DNA from: Blastococcus carthaginiensis
Lineage (GTDB): Bacteria; Actinomycetota; Actinomycetes; Mycobacteriales; Geodermatophilaceae
NCBI RefSeq assembly: GCF_030731085.1
Contig: NZ_JASNFN010000013.1
Location: 1 to 64,000 of the forward strand
Direction of reading: 5' to 3'
DNA length: 64,000 bases
A model generated the notes under the pieces. That model searched no databases. It worked only from the letters and a program-made list of their open reading frames with translations, and had not been told where the DNA came from. Below are positions 39,697-48,208 of this stretch, one piece after another (within the stretch, counting starts at the first letter, position 1; each line of letters begins with the position of its first letter). Both the position numbers and the translations under genes were made by a program.

Positions 39697-40584
39697 TCAG
39701 ACGCACTCGGCGGGCTCGGGGAGCTCCGGCGTCTGCGTGCCCTCAATCTGACCCGCGGTGGCCTCCCAGGCGGCCACGTAGGCCTCCTCGTTCGCGGCCA
39801 GGGTCTCGTTGATGAACTCGCAGAAGGCGACGTCGCCCTTCTCGATGCCGATGCCGTACGGCTCCTCGGTGAACTGCTCGCCGACGAGCTTGAACTCGCC
39901 GTCGGACTCGGAGACGAAGCCCAGGAGGATCACGTTGTCGGTCGTGACGGCGTCCACCTGGCCGTTGGCCAGAGCGTCGGCGCACTGCGAGTACTCGTCG
40001 AACAGCACCAGCTGCGAGTCGTCCGCCAGGTACTCGCGGATCTGCTCCGACGGCGTCGAGCCGGTCACCGAGCAGACGGTCAGCTCCGGGTTCTCGGTGA
40101 ACGACTCGGGACCGGTGATCGTGTCGTCGTCGGCCGCGACCATGATCTGCTGGCCGGCCTCGTAGTACGGCCCGGCGAAGGTGATCCGCTCGGCCCGCTC
40201 GGCGTTGATCGTGTACGTGGCGACGACCATGTCGACCTCGCCGCCCTCGATGACCTCCTCGCGCACCGCCGAGGGGGTCTGCTCCCACTGGATGTCCTCG
40301 GGCGCGATGCCGAGCTCGGCGGCGATGATCTTGGCGATCTCGACGTCGAAGCCCTCGAGCTCGCCGTCGAGGGTCTCCAGGCCGAAGCCGGGCTGGTCGT
40401 ACTTGGTGCCGATGGTGATCGAGCCCGCCTCGGCGAGCTCGGCCATCGTCGTGCCCTCCTCGAAGTCGGTGGCCTCGGCCACCTCGGGCTCGGGGGCGGC
40501 GGCGTCGTCGCCACCACCGCAGGCGGCGGCGGTCAGGGCGACGACGGACAGGGTGGCTACCAGGGCGGTGCGCCGGAAGGTCAT
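39697..40584 (-). CDS. gluB: Glutamate-binding lipoprotein GluB
   Basis: The 295-residue periplasmic-type (SBP_bac_3) binding protein is a lipoprotein. The signal peptide ends with the lipobox LTAAAC, with the modified cysteine at residue 22. An acidic linker follows. The binding domain begins GSITIGTKYDQPGFGLETLDGELEGFDVEI, with the EGFDVEIAKIIA motif and GPYYEAGQQIMV of amino-acid binders. Start ATG at 40584 has AGCGAGAGGA upstream. Glutamate is inferred from operon layout; other polar amino acids are possible. Confidence 0.9.
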   Translation of the reverse strand: MTFRRTALVATLSVVALTAAACGGGDDAAAPEPEVAEATDFEEGTTMAELAEAGSITIGTKYDQPGFGLETLDGELEGFDVEIAKIIAAELGIAPEDIQWEQTPSAVREEVIEGGEVDMVVATYTINAERAERITFAGPYYEAGQQIMVAADDDTITGPESFTENPELTVCSVTGSTPSEQIREYLADDSQLVLFDEYSQCADALANGQVDAVTTDNVILLGFVSESDGEFKLVGEQFTEEPYGIGIEKGDVAFCEFINETLAANEEAYVAAWEATAGQIEGTQTPELPEPAECV

Positions 40585-40619
40585 GGGTGGGGTCCTCTCG
40601 CTTGGACGGTCTCGTGCGA

Positions 40620-41375
40620 TCAGTGGGTGAGGATCTTGGACAGGAAGTCCTTGGCGCGGTCCGACCGCGGGTTGGTGAAGAACGACTCCGGCTCCGCCGC
40701 CTCGACGATCCGGCCGCCGTCCATGAACACGACCCGGTTGGCCGCCTTGCGGGCGAAGCCCATCTCGTGGGTGACGACGACCATCGTCATGCCGTCCTTC
40801 GCCAGGCCGACCATGACGTCGAGGACCTCGTTGATCATCTCGGGGTCGAGGGCGGAGGTCGGCTCGTCGAAGAGCATGACCTTCGGCTCCATGGCCAGGG
40901 CCCGGGCGATCGCGACGCGCTGCTGCTGGCCCCCCGAGAGCTGGGCCGGGTACTTGTCCGCCTGGCTGGAGACCCCGACCCGCTCGAGCAGCTCGCGGGC
41001 CCGCTTCTCGGCGTCGGCCTTCGACTTCTTCCGCACCTTGACCGGCCCGAGGGTGACGTTCTCCAGGACGGTCTTGTGGGCGAAGAGGTTGAAGCTCTGG
41101 AACACCATGCCGACGTCGGCGCGCAGGCGGGCGAGTTCCTTGCCCTCCTCGGGCAGGCGCTCGCCGTCGATGGTGATCTCGCCCTTCTCGATGGGCTCGA
41201 GCCGGTTGATCGCACGGCACAGCGTGGACTTCCCCGACCCCGACGGGCCGATGACGACGACCACCTCGCCGCGGGCGATGTCGAGGTCGATGTCCTGCAG
41301 GACGTGCAGTTCGCCGAACCACTTGTTCACGCCGGACAGGCGGACGAGAGGCTCTCCGTTCGGACGGCTGGTCAC
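40620..41375 (-). CDS. gluA: Glutamate-type ABC transporter ATPase GluA
   Basis: The 251-residue ATPase has Walker A GPSGSGKST, Q-loop MVFQSFNLFAHKTVLENV, signature LSGGQQQRVAIARAL, Walker B VMLFDEPTSALDPE and the H-loop VVVTHEMGFA. The GTG at 41375 gives family-standard length; the frame is open to 41414. It is the first gene of the operon, followed by gluB 35 bp later. Confidence 0.93.
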   Translation of the reverse strand: MTSRPNGEPLVRLSGVNKWFGELHVLQDIDLDIARGEVVVVIGPSGSGKSTLCRAINRLEPIEKGEITIDGERLPEEGKELARLRADVGMVFQSFNLFAHKTVLENVTLGPVKVRKKSKADAEKRARELLERVGVSSQADKYPAQLSGGQQQRVAIARALAMEPKVMLFDEPTSALDPEMINEVLDVMVGLAKDGMTMVVVTHEMGFARKAANRVVFMDGGRIVEAAEPESFFTNPRSDRAKDFLSKILTH

Positions 41376-41456
41376 CCTGGGGACCCTAAGGGCGGGAGGT
41401 CGCGGTTCCCGCACCGTGGGATCACGAAGGCGTAACGAACACGGCCGACGAGGGCG

Positions 41457-41735
41457 TCAGCGGCCGGAGTCCGCCCGTTCGGGTGACCGGTGCGGCGCGA
41501 CGGAGAAGAGTTCGCCCGGCTGGCAGCCCAGGGCGTCGCACACCGCGGTGAGGGTGGAGAAGCGGACCGCGCGCGCCCGCCCGTTCTTGAGCACCGACAG
41601 GTTGACCACCGAGACGCCGACCCGCTCGGAGAGCTCGACGAGCGTCATGCTCCGCTCCGCCAGCAGCCGGTCGAGGTGGCACACCACCCGGTGGGTGGCG
41701 TCGTCGGATGCCGGCCCGTCGCGGCGCGGGCTCAC
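41457..41735 (-). CDS. XRE-family regulator (YozG-like)
   Basis: The small 92-residue DNA-binding protein is essentially one helix-turn-helix: LLAERSMTLVELSERVGVSVVNLSVLKNGRARAVRFSTLTAVCDALGCQPGELF. This subfamily (YozG-like) is usually paired with DUF2975 membrane proteins, as here. The GTG overlaps the DUF2975 stop as GTGA. It probably binds the palindrome at 42370-42398 upstream of its operon and represses it. Confidence 0.9.
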   Translation of the reverse strand: MSPRRDGPASDDATHRVVCHLDRLLAERSMTLVELSERVGVSVVNLSVLKNGRARAVRFSTLTAVCDALGCQPGELFSVAPHRSPERADSGR

Positions 41736-42358
41736 ACCATCCCCTCGACCTCGTCCTCCAGCGCCCGGCCGCGGCGGAAGGCCTCGGCGGCGGCCAGGAG
41801 GGCGAGCGCCAGCCCGATCGGCGTCAGCGGGATCGTGATGTCGAACAGGACCAGCGGGGAGTCGGGCCCGGCCAGGTCGAGGTGTTCGAGCACGGCCGTG
41901 GCGACCACCCCCTCGACCATCGACACGACCAGGCCGCCGAGGACGACGGCAGCGGCGAGGCCGGCCAGCCGCCCGGGGTTGCGCCGGTCGAAGGGGCGCC
42001 CATCGTGGATGGCCCAGAGCACCCGGGCGAGCAACCACGCCCCGACGGTGACGGCGATCGCGCTCAGCGAGGCCGGCAATTCCGTGAGTGCCCGCAGCCC
42101 GGCCGGGAGGTCGGAGGCGAAGAGTTGCGACTCGAGCGTCGAGTCGACGATCCACACGCCCTCGGGGAGGCCGGCCAGGCCGAGCGACCGGTCCTCGTCC
42201 GGATCCGCCGCGTTCACGGTGACGCTCCCGCCCGGCTGGGTGAGCTGGTTGATCGGCAGGACCACCGCGGTGAGGAGCGCGACGGCGGCGACGACGAACA
42301 GGACGGCGGCGCCCAGGTTCGTGCCGGTGCGGCCGAGGAAGGGGCGGCTCGTCGTCAT
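41732..42358 (-). CDS. DUF2975 membrane protein
   Basis: The 208-residue protein has four predicted helices (near residues 15-35, 95-112, 128-150 and 165-190). An extracytoplasmic segment lies between the first two, and there is an intracellular HDGRPFDRRNPGRL, the DUF2975 hallmark. The function is unknown. It is co-transcribed with the XRE regulator, a common toxin-like or sensory arrangement, although no toxicity can be inferred. The ATG at 42358 is 12 bp from a palindromic operator. Confidence 0.87.
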   Translation of the reverse strand: MTTSRPFLGRTGTNLGAAVLFVVAAVALLTAVVLPINQLTQPGGSVTVNAADPDEDRSLGLAGLPEGVWIVDSTLESQLFASDLPAGLRALTELPASLSAIAVTVGAWLLARVLWAIHDGRPFDRRNPGRLAGLAAAVVLGGLVVSMVEGVVATAVLEHLDLAGPDSPLVLFDITIPLTPIGLALALLAAAEAFRRGRALEDEVEGMV

Positions 42359-42369
42359 GTGTGGACCAT

Positions 42370-42398
42370 AACGACTGTCGATACCATCGGCAGTCGTT
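42370..42398. promoter_or_regulatory. Palindromic operator between DUF2975/XRE and miaB
   Basis: Arms ACGACTGTCGAT (42371-42382) and ATCGGCAGTCGT (42386-42397) are inverted with 11 of 12 matches around a 3-bp ACC spacer, and the flanking A/T pair extends them by one. This is a typical dimer site for a small HTH repressor. It sits 12 bp from the DUF2975 start and 32 bp from miaB. Confidence 0.75.
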
Positions 42399-42429
42399 GT
42401 GCTCGCCGCGACGTACCCTTCCTCCTGAT

Positions 42430-43908
42430 ATGAGCACCGCAGCCGACAGCCCCGCCCGCACCTACCGGGTGCGCACCTACGGGTGCCAGATGAACGTGCA
42501 CGACTCCGAGCGGCTCTCCGGCCTCCTGGAGGCGGCCGGCTACACCGCCGCCGCGGACGGGGACGACGCCGACGTCGTCGTCCTCAACACCTGCGCGGTG
42601 CGGGAGAACGCCGACAACCGGCTGTACGGCAACCTCGGGCACCTGCGCCCGGTCAAGGACGCCCGCCCCGGCATGCAGATCGCCGTCGGGGGCTGCCTGG
42701 CGCAGAAGGACCGCGGCGAGATCGTGCGGCGCGCGCCCTGGGTCGACGTCGTCTTCGGGACGCACAACGTCGGCTCGCTGCCCGCCCTGCTCGACCGCGC
42801 GCGGCACAACGCCGAGGCGCAGGTGGAGATCGTCGAGGCGCTCGAGGTCTTCCCGTCCACGCTGCCCGCGAAGCGGGACTCGGCCCACTCCGGGTGGGTG
42901 TCGATCAGCGTCGGCTGCAACAACACCTGCACGTTCTGCATCGTCCCGGCGCTGCGCGGCAAGGAGAAGGACCGCCGCCCCGGCGAGATCCTGGCCGAGG
43001 TGCAGGCGCTGGTCGACCAGGGCGTGCTCGAGGTGACCCTTCTCGGCCAGAACGTCAACAGCTACGGCAGCGACTTCGGCGACCGCGGCGCGTTCGCCGA
43101 CCTGCTGCGGGCGACCGGGCGCATCCAGGGGCTCGAGCGGATCCGGTTCACCAGCCCGCACCCGGCGATGTTCACCGACGACGTCATCGCCGCGATGGCC
43201 GAGACACCGGCGGTCTGCCACCAGCTGCACATGCCGCTGCAGTCGGGGTCGGACGACGTGCTCAAGCGGATGCGCCGCGCCTACCGGCAGGAGCGCTACC
43301 TCGGGATCATCGACCGGGTCCGCGCCGCCATGCCCGACGCCGCGATCACCACCGACATCATCGTGGGCTTCCCGGGCGAGACCGAGGAGGACTTCCAGCA
43401 GACGCTGGAGGTGGTCCGGCGCGCCCGGTTCGCCAGCGCCTTCACCTTCCAGTACTCCAAGCGCCCGGGGACGCCGGCCGCGGAGATGGACGGGCAGCTG
43501 CCCAAGGAGGTCGTGCAGGAGCGCTACCTCCGGCTCACCGCGCTGCAGGACGAGATCAGCTGGGACGAGAACCGGAAGCTGGTCGGCCGGCAGGTCGAGC
43601 TGCTCGTCGCGGCGGGGGAGGGGAGCAAGGACGCCGCGCGCGGCCGGCTCTCCGGCCGGGCCCGCGACGGGCGCCTCGTGCACTTCACGGCCGCCGACGG
43701 GGTGCGGCCGGGCGACGTCGTCGAGACCGTCGTCACCCAGGCCGCGCCGCACCACCTCGTGGCCGACGGCCCGCTGCTGTCCCACCGGCGCACCCGGGCC
43801 GGGGACGCTTCGGAGGTAGGGCGGAAGCCCACGACGCCGGGCGTCTCGCTCGGCATGCCGCAGATCGGCGTCCCCGCCCCGCTGCCGGTGCTCACGTCCG
43901 GCTGCTGA
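42430..43908 (+). CDS. miaB: tRNA-2-methylthio-N6-dimethylallyladenosine synthase MiaB
   Basis: MiaB adds a methylthio group to i6A37 of tRNAs, the base made by MiaA (46211-47167). The 492-residue radical SAM enzyme has cluster cysteines in TYGCQMNVHDSERL (C19), LNTCAVRENAD and VGGCLAQKD. The radical SAM CNNTCTFC is near 170, with LLGQNVNSYG, LHMPLQSGSD and IIVGFPGETEEDF, and a C-terminal TRAM domain. The final 30 residues form a variable tail. ATG at 42430 lies about ten bases after TACCCT, so the leader is very short. Confidence 0.96.
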   Translation: MSTAADSPARTYRVRTYGCQMNVHDSERLSGLLEAAGYTAAADGDDADVVVLNTCAVRENADNRLYGNLGHLRPVKDARPGMQIAVGGCLAQKDRGEIVRRAPWVDVVFGTHNVGSLPALLDRARHNAEAQVEIVEALEVFPSTLPAKRDSAHSGWVSISVGCNNTCTFCIVPALRGKEKDRRPGEILAEVQALVDQGVLEVTLLGQNVNSYGSDFGDRGAFADLLRATGRIQGLERIRFTSPHPAMFTDDVIAAMAETPAVCHQLHMPLQSGSDDVLKRMRRAYRQERYLGIIDRVRAAMPDAAITTDIIVGFPGETEEDFQQTLEVVRRARFASAFTFQYSKRPGTPAAEMDGQLPKEVVQERYLRLTALQDEISWDENRKLVGRQVELLVAAGEGSKDAARGRLSGRARDGRLVHFTAADGVRPGDVVETVVTQAAPHHLVADGPLLSHRRTRAGDASEVGRKPTTPGVSLGMPQIGVPAPLPVLTSGC

Positions 43909-43914
43909 ACCGGG

Positions 43915-43974
43915 GGCATAGGAAGCTTTACCTACGGGATCGCGGGCAGAAGCGCAGGTAAAGCTTCCTATGCC
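43915..43974. repeat. 19-bp perfect AT-rich inverted repeat
   Basis: Arm GGCATAGGAAGCTTTACCT (43915-43933) is repeated exactly in inverse at 43956-43974, with a 22-bp GC-rich loop. It lies between the convergent miaB and DUF349 genes. The low GC content of the arms is unusual here. It may be a terminator, but the composition also suggests a mobile palindromic repeat or a protein-binding site. Confidence 0.85.
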
Positions 43975-43981
43975 TGGGTGC

Positions 43982-45448
43982 CTACCGGCGGGCGGACTTC
44001 TCCGCCTCGGCGAGCCACTCTCGGCGGGTCGCCAGGTTGGCCTGCGCCTCGTCGATCCGGCGCTCGTCGCCCGCGGCCTCGGCCTTGGCCAGCTGCTCCT
44101 CGGCCTTGGTGACGGCGGCCCGCATCGAGGCGACCATCGGGTTCTCCGGGGCCGTGCGCACCCGGCCGGCGTCGGCGGCGCCGCGGACCTTCTGCTCCAC
44201 GGCCGTCATGCGGTCCTCGAGCTGGCGCATGACCGCGCGCGGCACGTGCCCGATGGCGTCGTAGCGCTCCTGGATCTTCCGCAGCGCGTTCTGCGCCCCC
44301 CGCAGGTCCTTGCCCGGGTCGAGCTGCTCGGCCTCGGCCAGCAGCTCCTCCTTCGCCTGCTGGTTGGCGACCTGCTCGGCGTCGCGCGCCTTGTCCTGCT
44401 CGGCGCGGGCGCTGAAGAAGACGTCCTGCGCGGCCCGGAACTGCTTCCACAGGTCGTCGTCGCCGTCCCGGCCGGTGCGCGGCACGGCCTTCCAGCGGTC
44501 CATCAGCGAGCGCATCGCAGCGCTGGTGGGGCCCCACTCGGTCGACGTCGACAGCCGCTGCGCCTCGGTGATCAGCTCCTGCTTGGCCGCGCGGGCCTCG
44601 CCGCGCTGGGCGTCGAGCTGCGCGAAGTGGGCGCCGCGGCGGCGGCCGAAGGCGTCCCGGGCGGCGGCGAAGCGCTGCCACAGCGCGTCGTCGGTCTTCC
44701 GGTCGATGCCGCGGATGGTCTTCCACTCCTCGACGATCGCCTTGAGGCGGTCGCCGGCGGCCTTCCAGGACGTCGACTCGGCGGCGATCTGCTCGGCCTC
44801 GGCCGCCAGCGCCTCCTTGCGCGCCACCTGCGCCGCACGGGCGGCGGCCTTCTCGGCCCGGTACTCCACGGCGGCGGCCTCGGCGGTCGCCACCATGGCG
44901 CGGGCCCGGGCGGCGAGGCCCTCCAGGTCACCGACGGCGGCGGCGGCCGGGATCGACCCGGCCAGCCCCTCCGCCTTGGCCTTGATCTCCGCCGGGTTGC
45001 CGGTGTGCGCCTTGAGCCGCGCCTCGAGCAGGGCCACCTCGGTGGCGAGGTCGTCGTAGCGGCGGCCGTAGTGGGCCAGTCCCGCCGCGGCGTCCCCGGC
45101 CTGCCAGGAGCCGACCTCGCGCTCGCCGTCGGCGGTGCGGACGAAGACGGTGCCCTGCTCGTCCACGCGGCCCCACTGCGCCGGGTCGCTGACCACGGTC
45201 TCCACCGGGGCGGCGGGCGGCGCCGGAGCGGGCGCCGGTGAGGGGACCGCCGGCGGTTCCGGCTCCCCGGCGGGGTCGGGGAGCGCCGCGTCCGCGGGCG
45301 CCGGCGCCGCCGGCGTACCGGCCGCGGGGGTCACCGCGTCGGAGCCGCCGGTCGGCGTCGCCACCTCGGGGGCGGGGGTCTCGGTGATCTCCGCAATCGG
45401 CGGAGCGGCCTGTTGCACCCCGTTGCCGGGGTCGTCCGTGCTCGACAC
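43982..45448 (-). CDS. DUF349 domain protein
   Basis: The 488-residue protein has a proline/alanine-rich disordered N-terminus (to about 85). A beta-strand segment AQWGRVDEQGTVFVRTADGEREVG follows. The rest is helical with several DUF349 repeats such as TSWKAAGDRLKAIVEEWKTI, TEWGPTSAAMRSLMDRWKAV and KDLRGAQNALRKIQERYDAIG. The family is linked to tRNA, ribosome or zinc-associated functions only loosely; its exact role is unknown. GTG at 45448 has GACACT seven bases upstream. It is conserved beside miaB/miaA in actinobacteria. Confidence 0.88.
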   Translation of the reverse strand: MSSTDDPGNGVQQAAPPIAEITETPAPEVATPTGGSDAVTPAAGTPAAPAPADAALPDPAGEPEPPAVPSPAPAPAPPAAPVETVVSDPAQWGRVDEQGTVFVRTADGEREVGSWQAGDAAAGLAHYGRRYDDLATEVALLEARLKAHTGNPAEIKAKAEGLAGSIPAAAAVGDLEGLAARARAMVATAEAAAVEYRAEKAAARAAQVARKEALAAEAEQIAAESTSWKAAGDRLKAIVEEWKTIRGIDRKTDDALWQRFAAARDAFGRRRGAHFAQLDAQRGEARAAKQELITEAQRLSTSTEWGPTSAAMRSLMDRWKAVPRTGRDGDDDLWKQFRAAQDVFFSARAEQDKARDAEQVANQQAKEELLAEAEQLDPGKDLRGAQNALRKIQERYDAIGHVPRAVMRQLEDRMTAVEQKVRGAADAGRVRTAPENPMVASMRAAVTKAEEQLAKAEAAGDERRIDEAQANLATRREWLAEAEKSARR

Positions 45449-45488
45449 GTCCGGCAGTGTCCCACGTCGCATCGGCGACACTGTTGCC
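45449..45488. promoter_or_regulatory. Divergent overlapping promoters with inverted repeat
   Basis: The 40-bp gap holds GACACT reading outward on each strand: minus 45461-45456 before the GTG at 45448, plus 45477-45482 before the GTG at 45489. These form the inverted arms CAGTGTC ... GACACTG. Each -10-like hexamer is six or seven bases from its start codon, fitting paired leaderless promoters. Confidence 0.55.
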
Positions 45489-46214
45489 GTGACCTCTCTC
45501 CCCGGCGGTGTCCCGGCCCGGGCGCATCGTCCGTCGGCCGCCGTCGCGTTCTGCCCGTGCCCGCCGCTGCTGGTCCCGGCGGTGGAGGGGCGGCCCTCGC
45601 CGGAGACCGCGGCCCTGCGGGCGGCCTGCGTCGAGGCGGTCACCGCGCTGCTCGGCGCCCGGACGGAGGTGGTCGTGGTCGTCGGTCCGGGCCCGGTGCC
45701 GGGGGAGCGGTTCGGCGCCGGGGACAGCGGCGACCTCCGCGGCTTCGGCGTCGACCTCGAGCTGCCCTTCGACGGCCGGCCGCGGCCGGGCGGGCACCGG
45801 CTGCCGACGGCGCACGCGGTGGGCGCCTGGTTGCTCGACCAGATGGCGTTCGCCGGCACCCGCCTCGGCGTCGGCCCGGCCGACGTGGGGCAGCTGCTGC
45901 GCGACCTGCCGCCCACGGTCGGCGTGCTGGCGATGGGCGACGGTTCGGCGCGGCGCACGGTCAAGGCCCCCGGCTACCTCGACCCGGCCGCCGAGCCGTT
46001 CGACGCCGCCGTCGCGACCGCCCTCGCCACGGGGGACGCCGCCGCGCTGGCGGCGCTGGACCCGGGGGACGGGGAACGCCTGCTCGCCGCCGGGGTGCCG
46101 GTCTGGCGCGCGGTGGGAGCCGCGCTCGCCGGCCGGCACGTCACCGCCCGGCTGCGCCACGACGCCGCACCGTTCGGGGTGGGTTACCCGGTCGCCGACT
46201 GGGTGGTGGCGTGA
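45489..46214 (+). CDS. Class III extradiol dioxygenase-like protein
   Basis: The 241-residue alanine-rich protein has the LigB/MEMO-like fold pattern: AVAFCPCPPLLVPAVEG near the N-terminus and VVVVVGPGPVPGERFGAG. PTVGVLAMGDGSARRTVKAPGYLDPAAEPFD and PFGVGYPVADWVVA are also present. Homologues sit between miaB and miaA in many actinobacteria (Rv2728c region). The enzyme activity is unproven and typical dioxygenase iron ligands are not obvious, so it may be non-catalytic. The GTG overlaps nothing upstream; the stop overlaps the miaA start. Confidence 0.78.
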   Translation: MTSLPGGVPARAHRPSAAVAFCPCPPLLVPAVEGRPSPETAALRAACVEAVTALLGARTEVVVVVGPGPVPGERFGAGDSGDLRGFGVDLELPFDGRPRPGGHRLPTAHAVGAWLLDQMAFAGTRLGVGPADVGQLLRDLPPTVGVLAMGDGSARRTVKAPGYLDPAAEPFDAAVATALATGDAAALAALDPGDGERLLAAGVPVWRAVGAALAGRHVTARLRHDAAPFGVGYPVADWVVA

Positions 46215-47167
46215 GCGGAGCGTCCCGCGGCAGCGAACCTGTGGCACCGACCGCGCCGCCGGTCGTCGCGGTCGTCGGTCCGACGGCCACCGGCAAGACC
46301 GCGCTCGCCGTCGAGCTGGCTCGGCGGCTGGGCGGCGAGGTGGTCAACGCCGACTCGATGCAGCTCTACCGCGGCATGGACATCGGCACCGCCAAGCCCG
46401 ACCTGGCCGAGCGCGGCGGGGTGCCACACCACCTGCTCGACCTCTGGCACGTGCGCGAGCCCGCGTCGGTGGCCGGGTACCGCCGCCGCGCGCGGACCGA
46501 GATCGACCGGCTGCGGGCGGCCGGCCGGGTGCCGCTGCTGGTCGGCGGCTCGGGGCTGTACGTGCGCGCCGTCCTCGACGAGCTGGACTTCCCGGGCACC
46601 GACCCGGCGGTGCGCGCCCGGCTGGAGGCCGAACTCGCCGCCGAGGGGCCGGCCGCGCTGCACGCCCGGCTCGCCGCGCTCGACCCCGCGGCCGCCGCGG
46701 CCGTCCTGCCGAGCAACGGACGGCGGATCGTGCGCGCCCTGGAGGTCATCGAGCTGACCGGCGGCCCGTTCCGCGCCGAACTGCCCGAGCCGCGCCCGCA
46801 CTACCCGGCCGTGGTGCTGGGGCTGGACCGCGAACCCGCGGAGCTCGACGCCCGGGTCGCCGCACGGGTCGAGCGCATGTGGGCCGCGGGCTTCGTCGAC
46901 GAGGTCGCGGCGCTGGCCGCCGACGGGCTCCGCGAGGGGCCGACGGCCTCGCGCGCGCTCGGCTACGCCCAGGTGCTGGCGCAGTTCGACGGCGTCCTGT
47001 CCGCCGAGGAGGCGCGCGAGCGCACCGTCACCACGACCCGCCGGTTCGTCCGCCGGCAGCGCTCCTGGTTCCGCCGGGACGCCACCACGACGTGGTTCGA
47101 CGCGGCGCGGACCGACCTGGCCGACGCCGCGGCCGCGCTGATCACCGCGCCTACGATCGACCGGTGA
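46211..47167 (+). CDS. miaA: tRNA dimethylallyltransferase MiaA
   Basis: MiaA prenylates A37 of tRNAs that read codons starting with U, giving the substrate for MiaB. The 318-residue protein has P-loop GPTATGKTALAVELA near residue 24, NADSMQLYRGMDIGTAKP, LLVGGSGLYVRAVLDELDFPG, RRIVRALEVIELTG, and the tRNA-binding TTRRFVRRQRSWFRRD. GTG at 46211 overlaps the previous stop (GTGA), and its own stop overlaps dapF, giving a tightly coupled triplet. Confidence 0.96.
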   Translation: MSGASRGSEPVAPTAPPVVAVVGPTATGKTALAVELARRLGGEVVNADSMQLYRGMDIGTAKPDLAERGGVPHHLLDLWHVREPASVAGYRRRARTEIDRLRAAGRVPLLVGGSGLYVRAVLDELDFPGTDPAVRARLEAELAAEGPAALHARLAALDPAAAAAVLPSNGRRIVRALEVIELTGGPFRAELPEPRPHYPAVVLGLDREPAELDARVAARVERMWAAGFVDEVAALAADGLREGPTASRALGYAQVLAQFDGVLSAEEARERTVTTTRRFVRRQRSWFRRDATTTWFDAARTDLADAAAALITAPTIDR

Positions 47168-48036
47168 CCTCCCCGCCCCGCGTGCTCGTCGGCCACGGCA
47201 CCGAGAACGACTTCGTCGTCCTGCCCGACCCCGAGGGCGACGTGTGGGCCGGCGACCGCCTGGACGCCGCGATGGTCCAGCGGCTGTGCGAGCGCCGGGC
47301 CGGCCTGGGCGGGGACGGCGTGCTGCGGCTGGTGCGCAGCGTGCACGTGCCCGATGCGGCGGACGCGCTGGGCGACGACCTCGGCCGCTGCGAGTGGTTC
47401 ATGGACCACCGCAACGCCGACGGCTCCTACGCCGAGATGTGCGGCAACGGCATCCGGCTGTTCCTGCACGCGCTGGTCGCCGAGGGACTCGTCGACCGCC
47501 AGACCTGCACCGACGGTCTGCTGGTGGGCACTCGCGGGGGCGCCCGGCGGGTCGGCGCCGGCGCCGACGGCGGCTACTGGGTGGACATGGGCCCCGCCCG
47601 CCCCTTCGGCGAGGGCTCGGCGGAGCTCGACGGCCGGACCTTCGACGGCGTCGCGGTCAGCATGGGCAACCCCCACCTGGCCTGCCTCACCGACGTGCCC
47701 GTCGAGCAGCTCGACCTGACCGGCACGCCCGCGTTCGACCCGGCGCTGTTCCCCGAGGGGGTCAACGTCGAGATCGTCAACGTCCTCGAGGCGGGCGCCC
47801 ACGTGCGGCTGCGGGTCTCCGAGCGCGGGGTGGGGGAGACGCGGTCGTGCGGGACCGGCGCGTGCGCCGCGGCCTACGCGGCGCTGCGGGCCGAGGGCGC
47901 GACCGAGGGCACGGTCGTCGTCGACGTCCCCGGCGGCCGCCTGTCGGTGCGCGTGACGTCCGCGACGACGGTGCTCAGCGGCCCGGCCGTCCTGGTCTCG
48001 GCCGGCGTCCTGTGCCCGGAGTGGCTGCAGGGCTGA
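47164..48036 (+). CDS. dapF: Diaminopimelate epimerase
   Basis: DapF converts LL- to meso-diaminopimelate for peptidoglycan and lysine. The 290-residue protein shows GHGTENDFVVLPD, the first catalytic cysteine in NADGSYAEMCGNGIRLF, GNPHLACLTD, and the second in RSCGTGACAAAYAA. Start GTG overlaps the miaA stop. The pathway partner dapA is at 10837-11733. Confidence 0.96.
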   Translation: MTSPPRVLVGHGTENDFVVLPDPEGDVWAGDRLDAAMVQRLCERRAGLGGDGVLRLVRSVHVPDAADALGDDLGRCEWFMDHRNADGSYAEMCGNGIRLFLHALVAEGLVDRQTCTDGLLVGTRGGARRVGAGADGGYWVDMGPARPFGEGSAELDGRTFDGVAVSMGNPHLACLTDVPVEQLDLTGTPAFDPALFPEGVNVEIVNVLEAGAHVRLRVSERGVGETRSCGTGACAAAYAALRAEGATEGTVVVDVPGGRLSVRVTSATTVLSGPAVLVSAGVLCPEWLQG

Positions 48037-48208
48037 CCCCGGTCACCGGGGCCGGCGCCGGCCGGCCCAGGAGCGTCCGGGCACGGCCGTCCGCCACCCC
48101 CGTGCCGCCACCCGCCGTCGGTCGGGATGCATGCGGACGGCTCGTGCGTTGCACAAGGCGATGACAACTCAGGTGCTTTCGCCGAAGGACCGTGCCACGC
48201 TGGAGACG

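Noticed and set aside
41457..42358. DUF2975/XRE pair as a toxin-antitoxin module
   Set aside because: DUF2975 has no known toxic activity and the pair is a common regulator-membrane protein arrangement.
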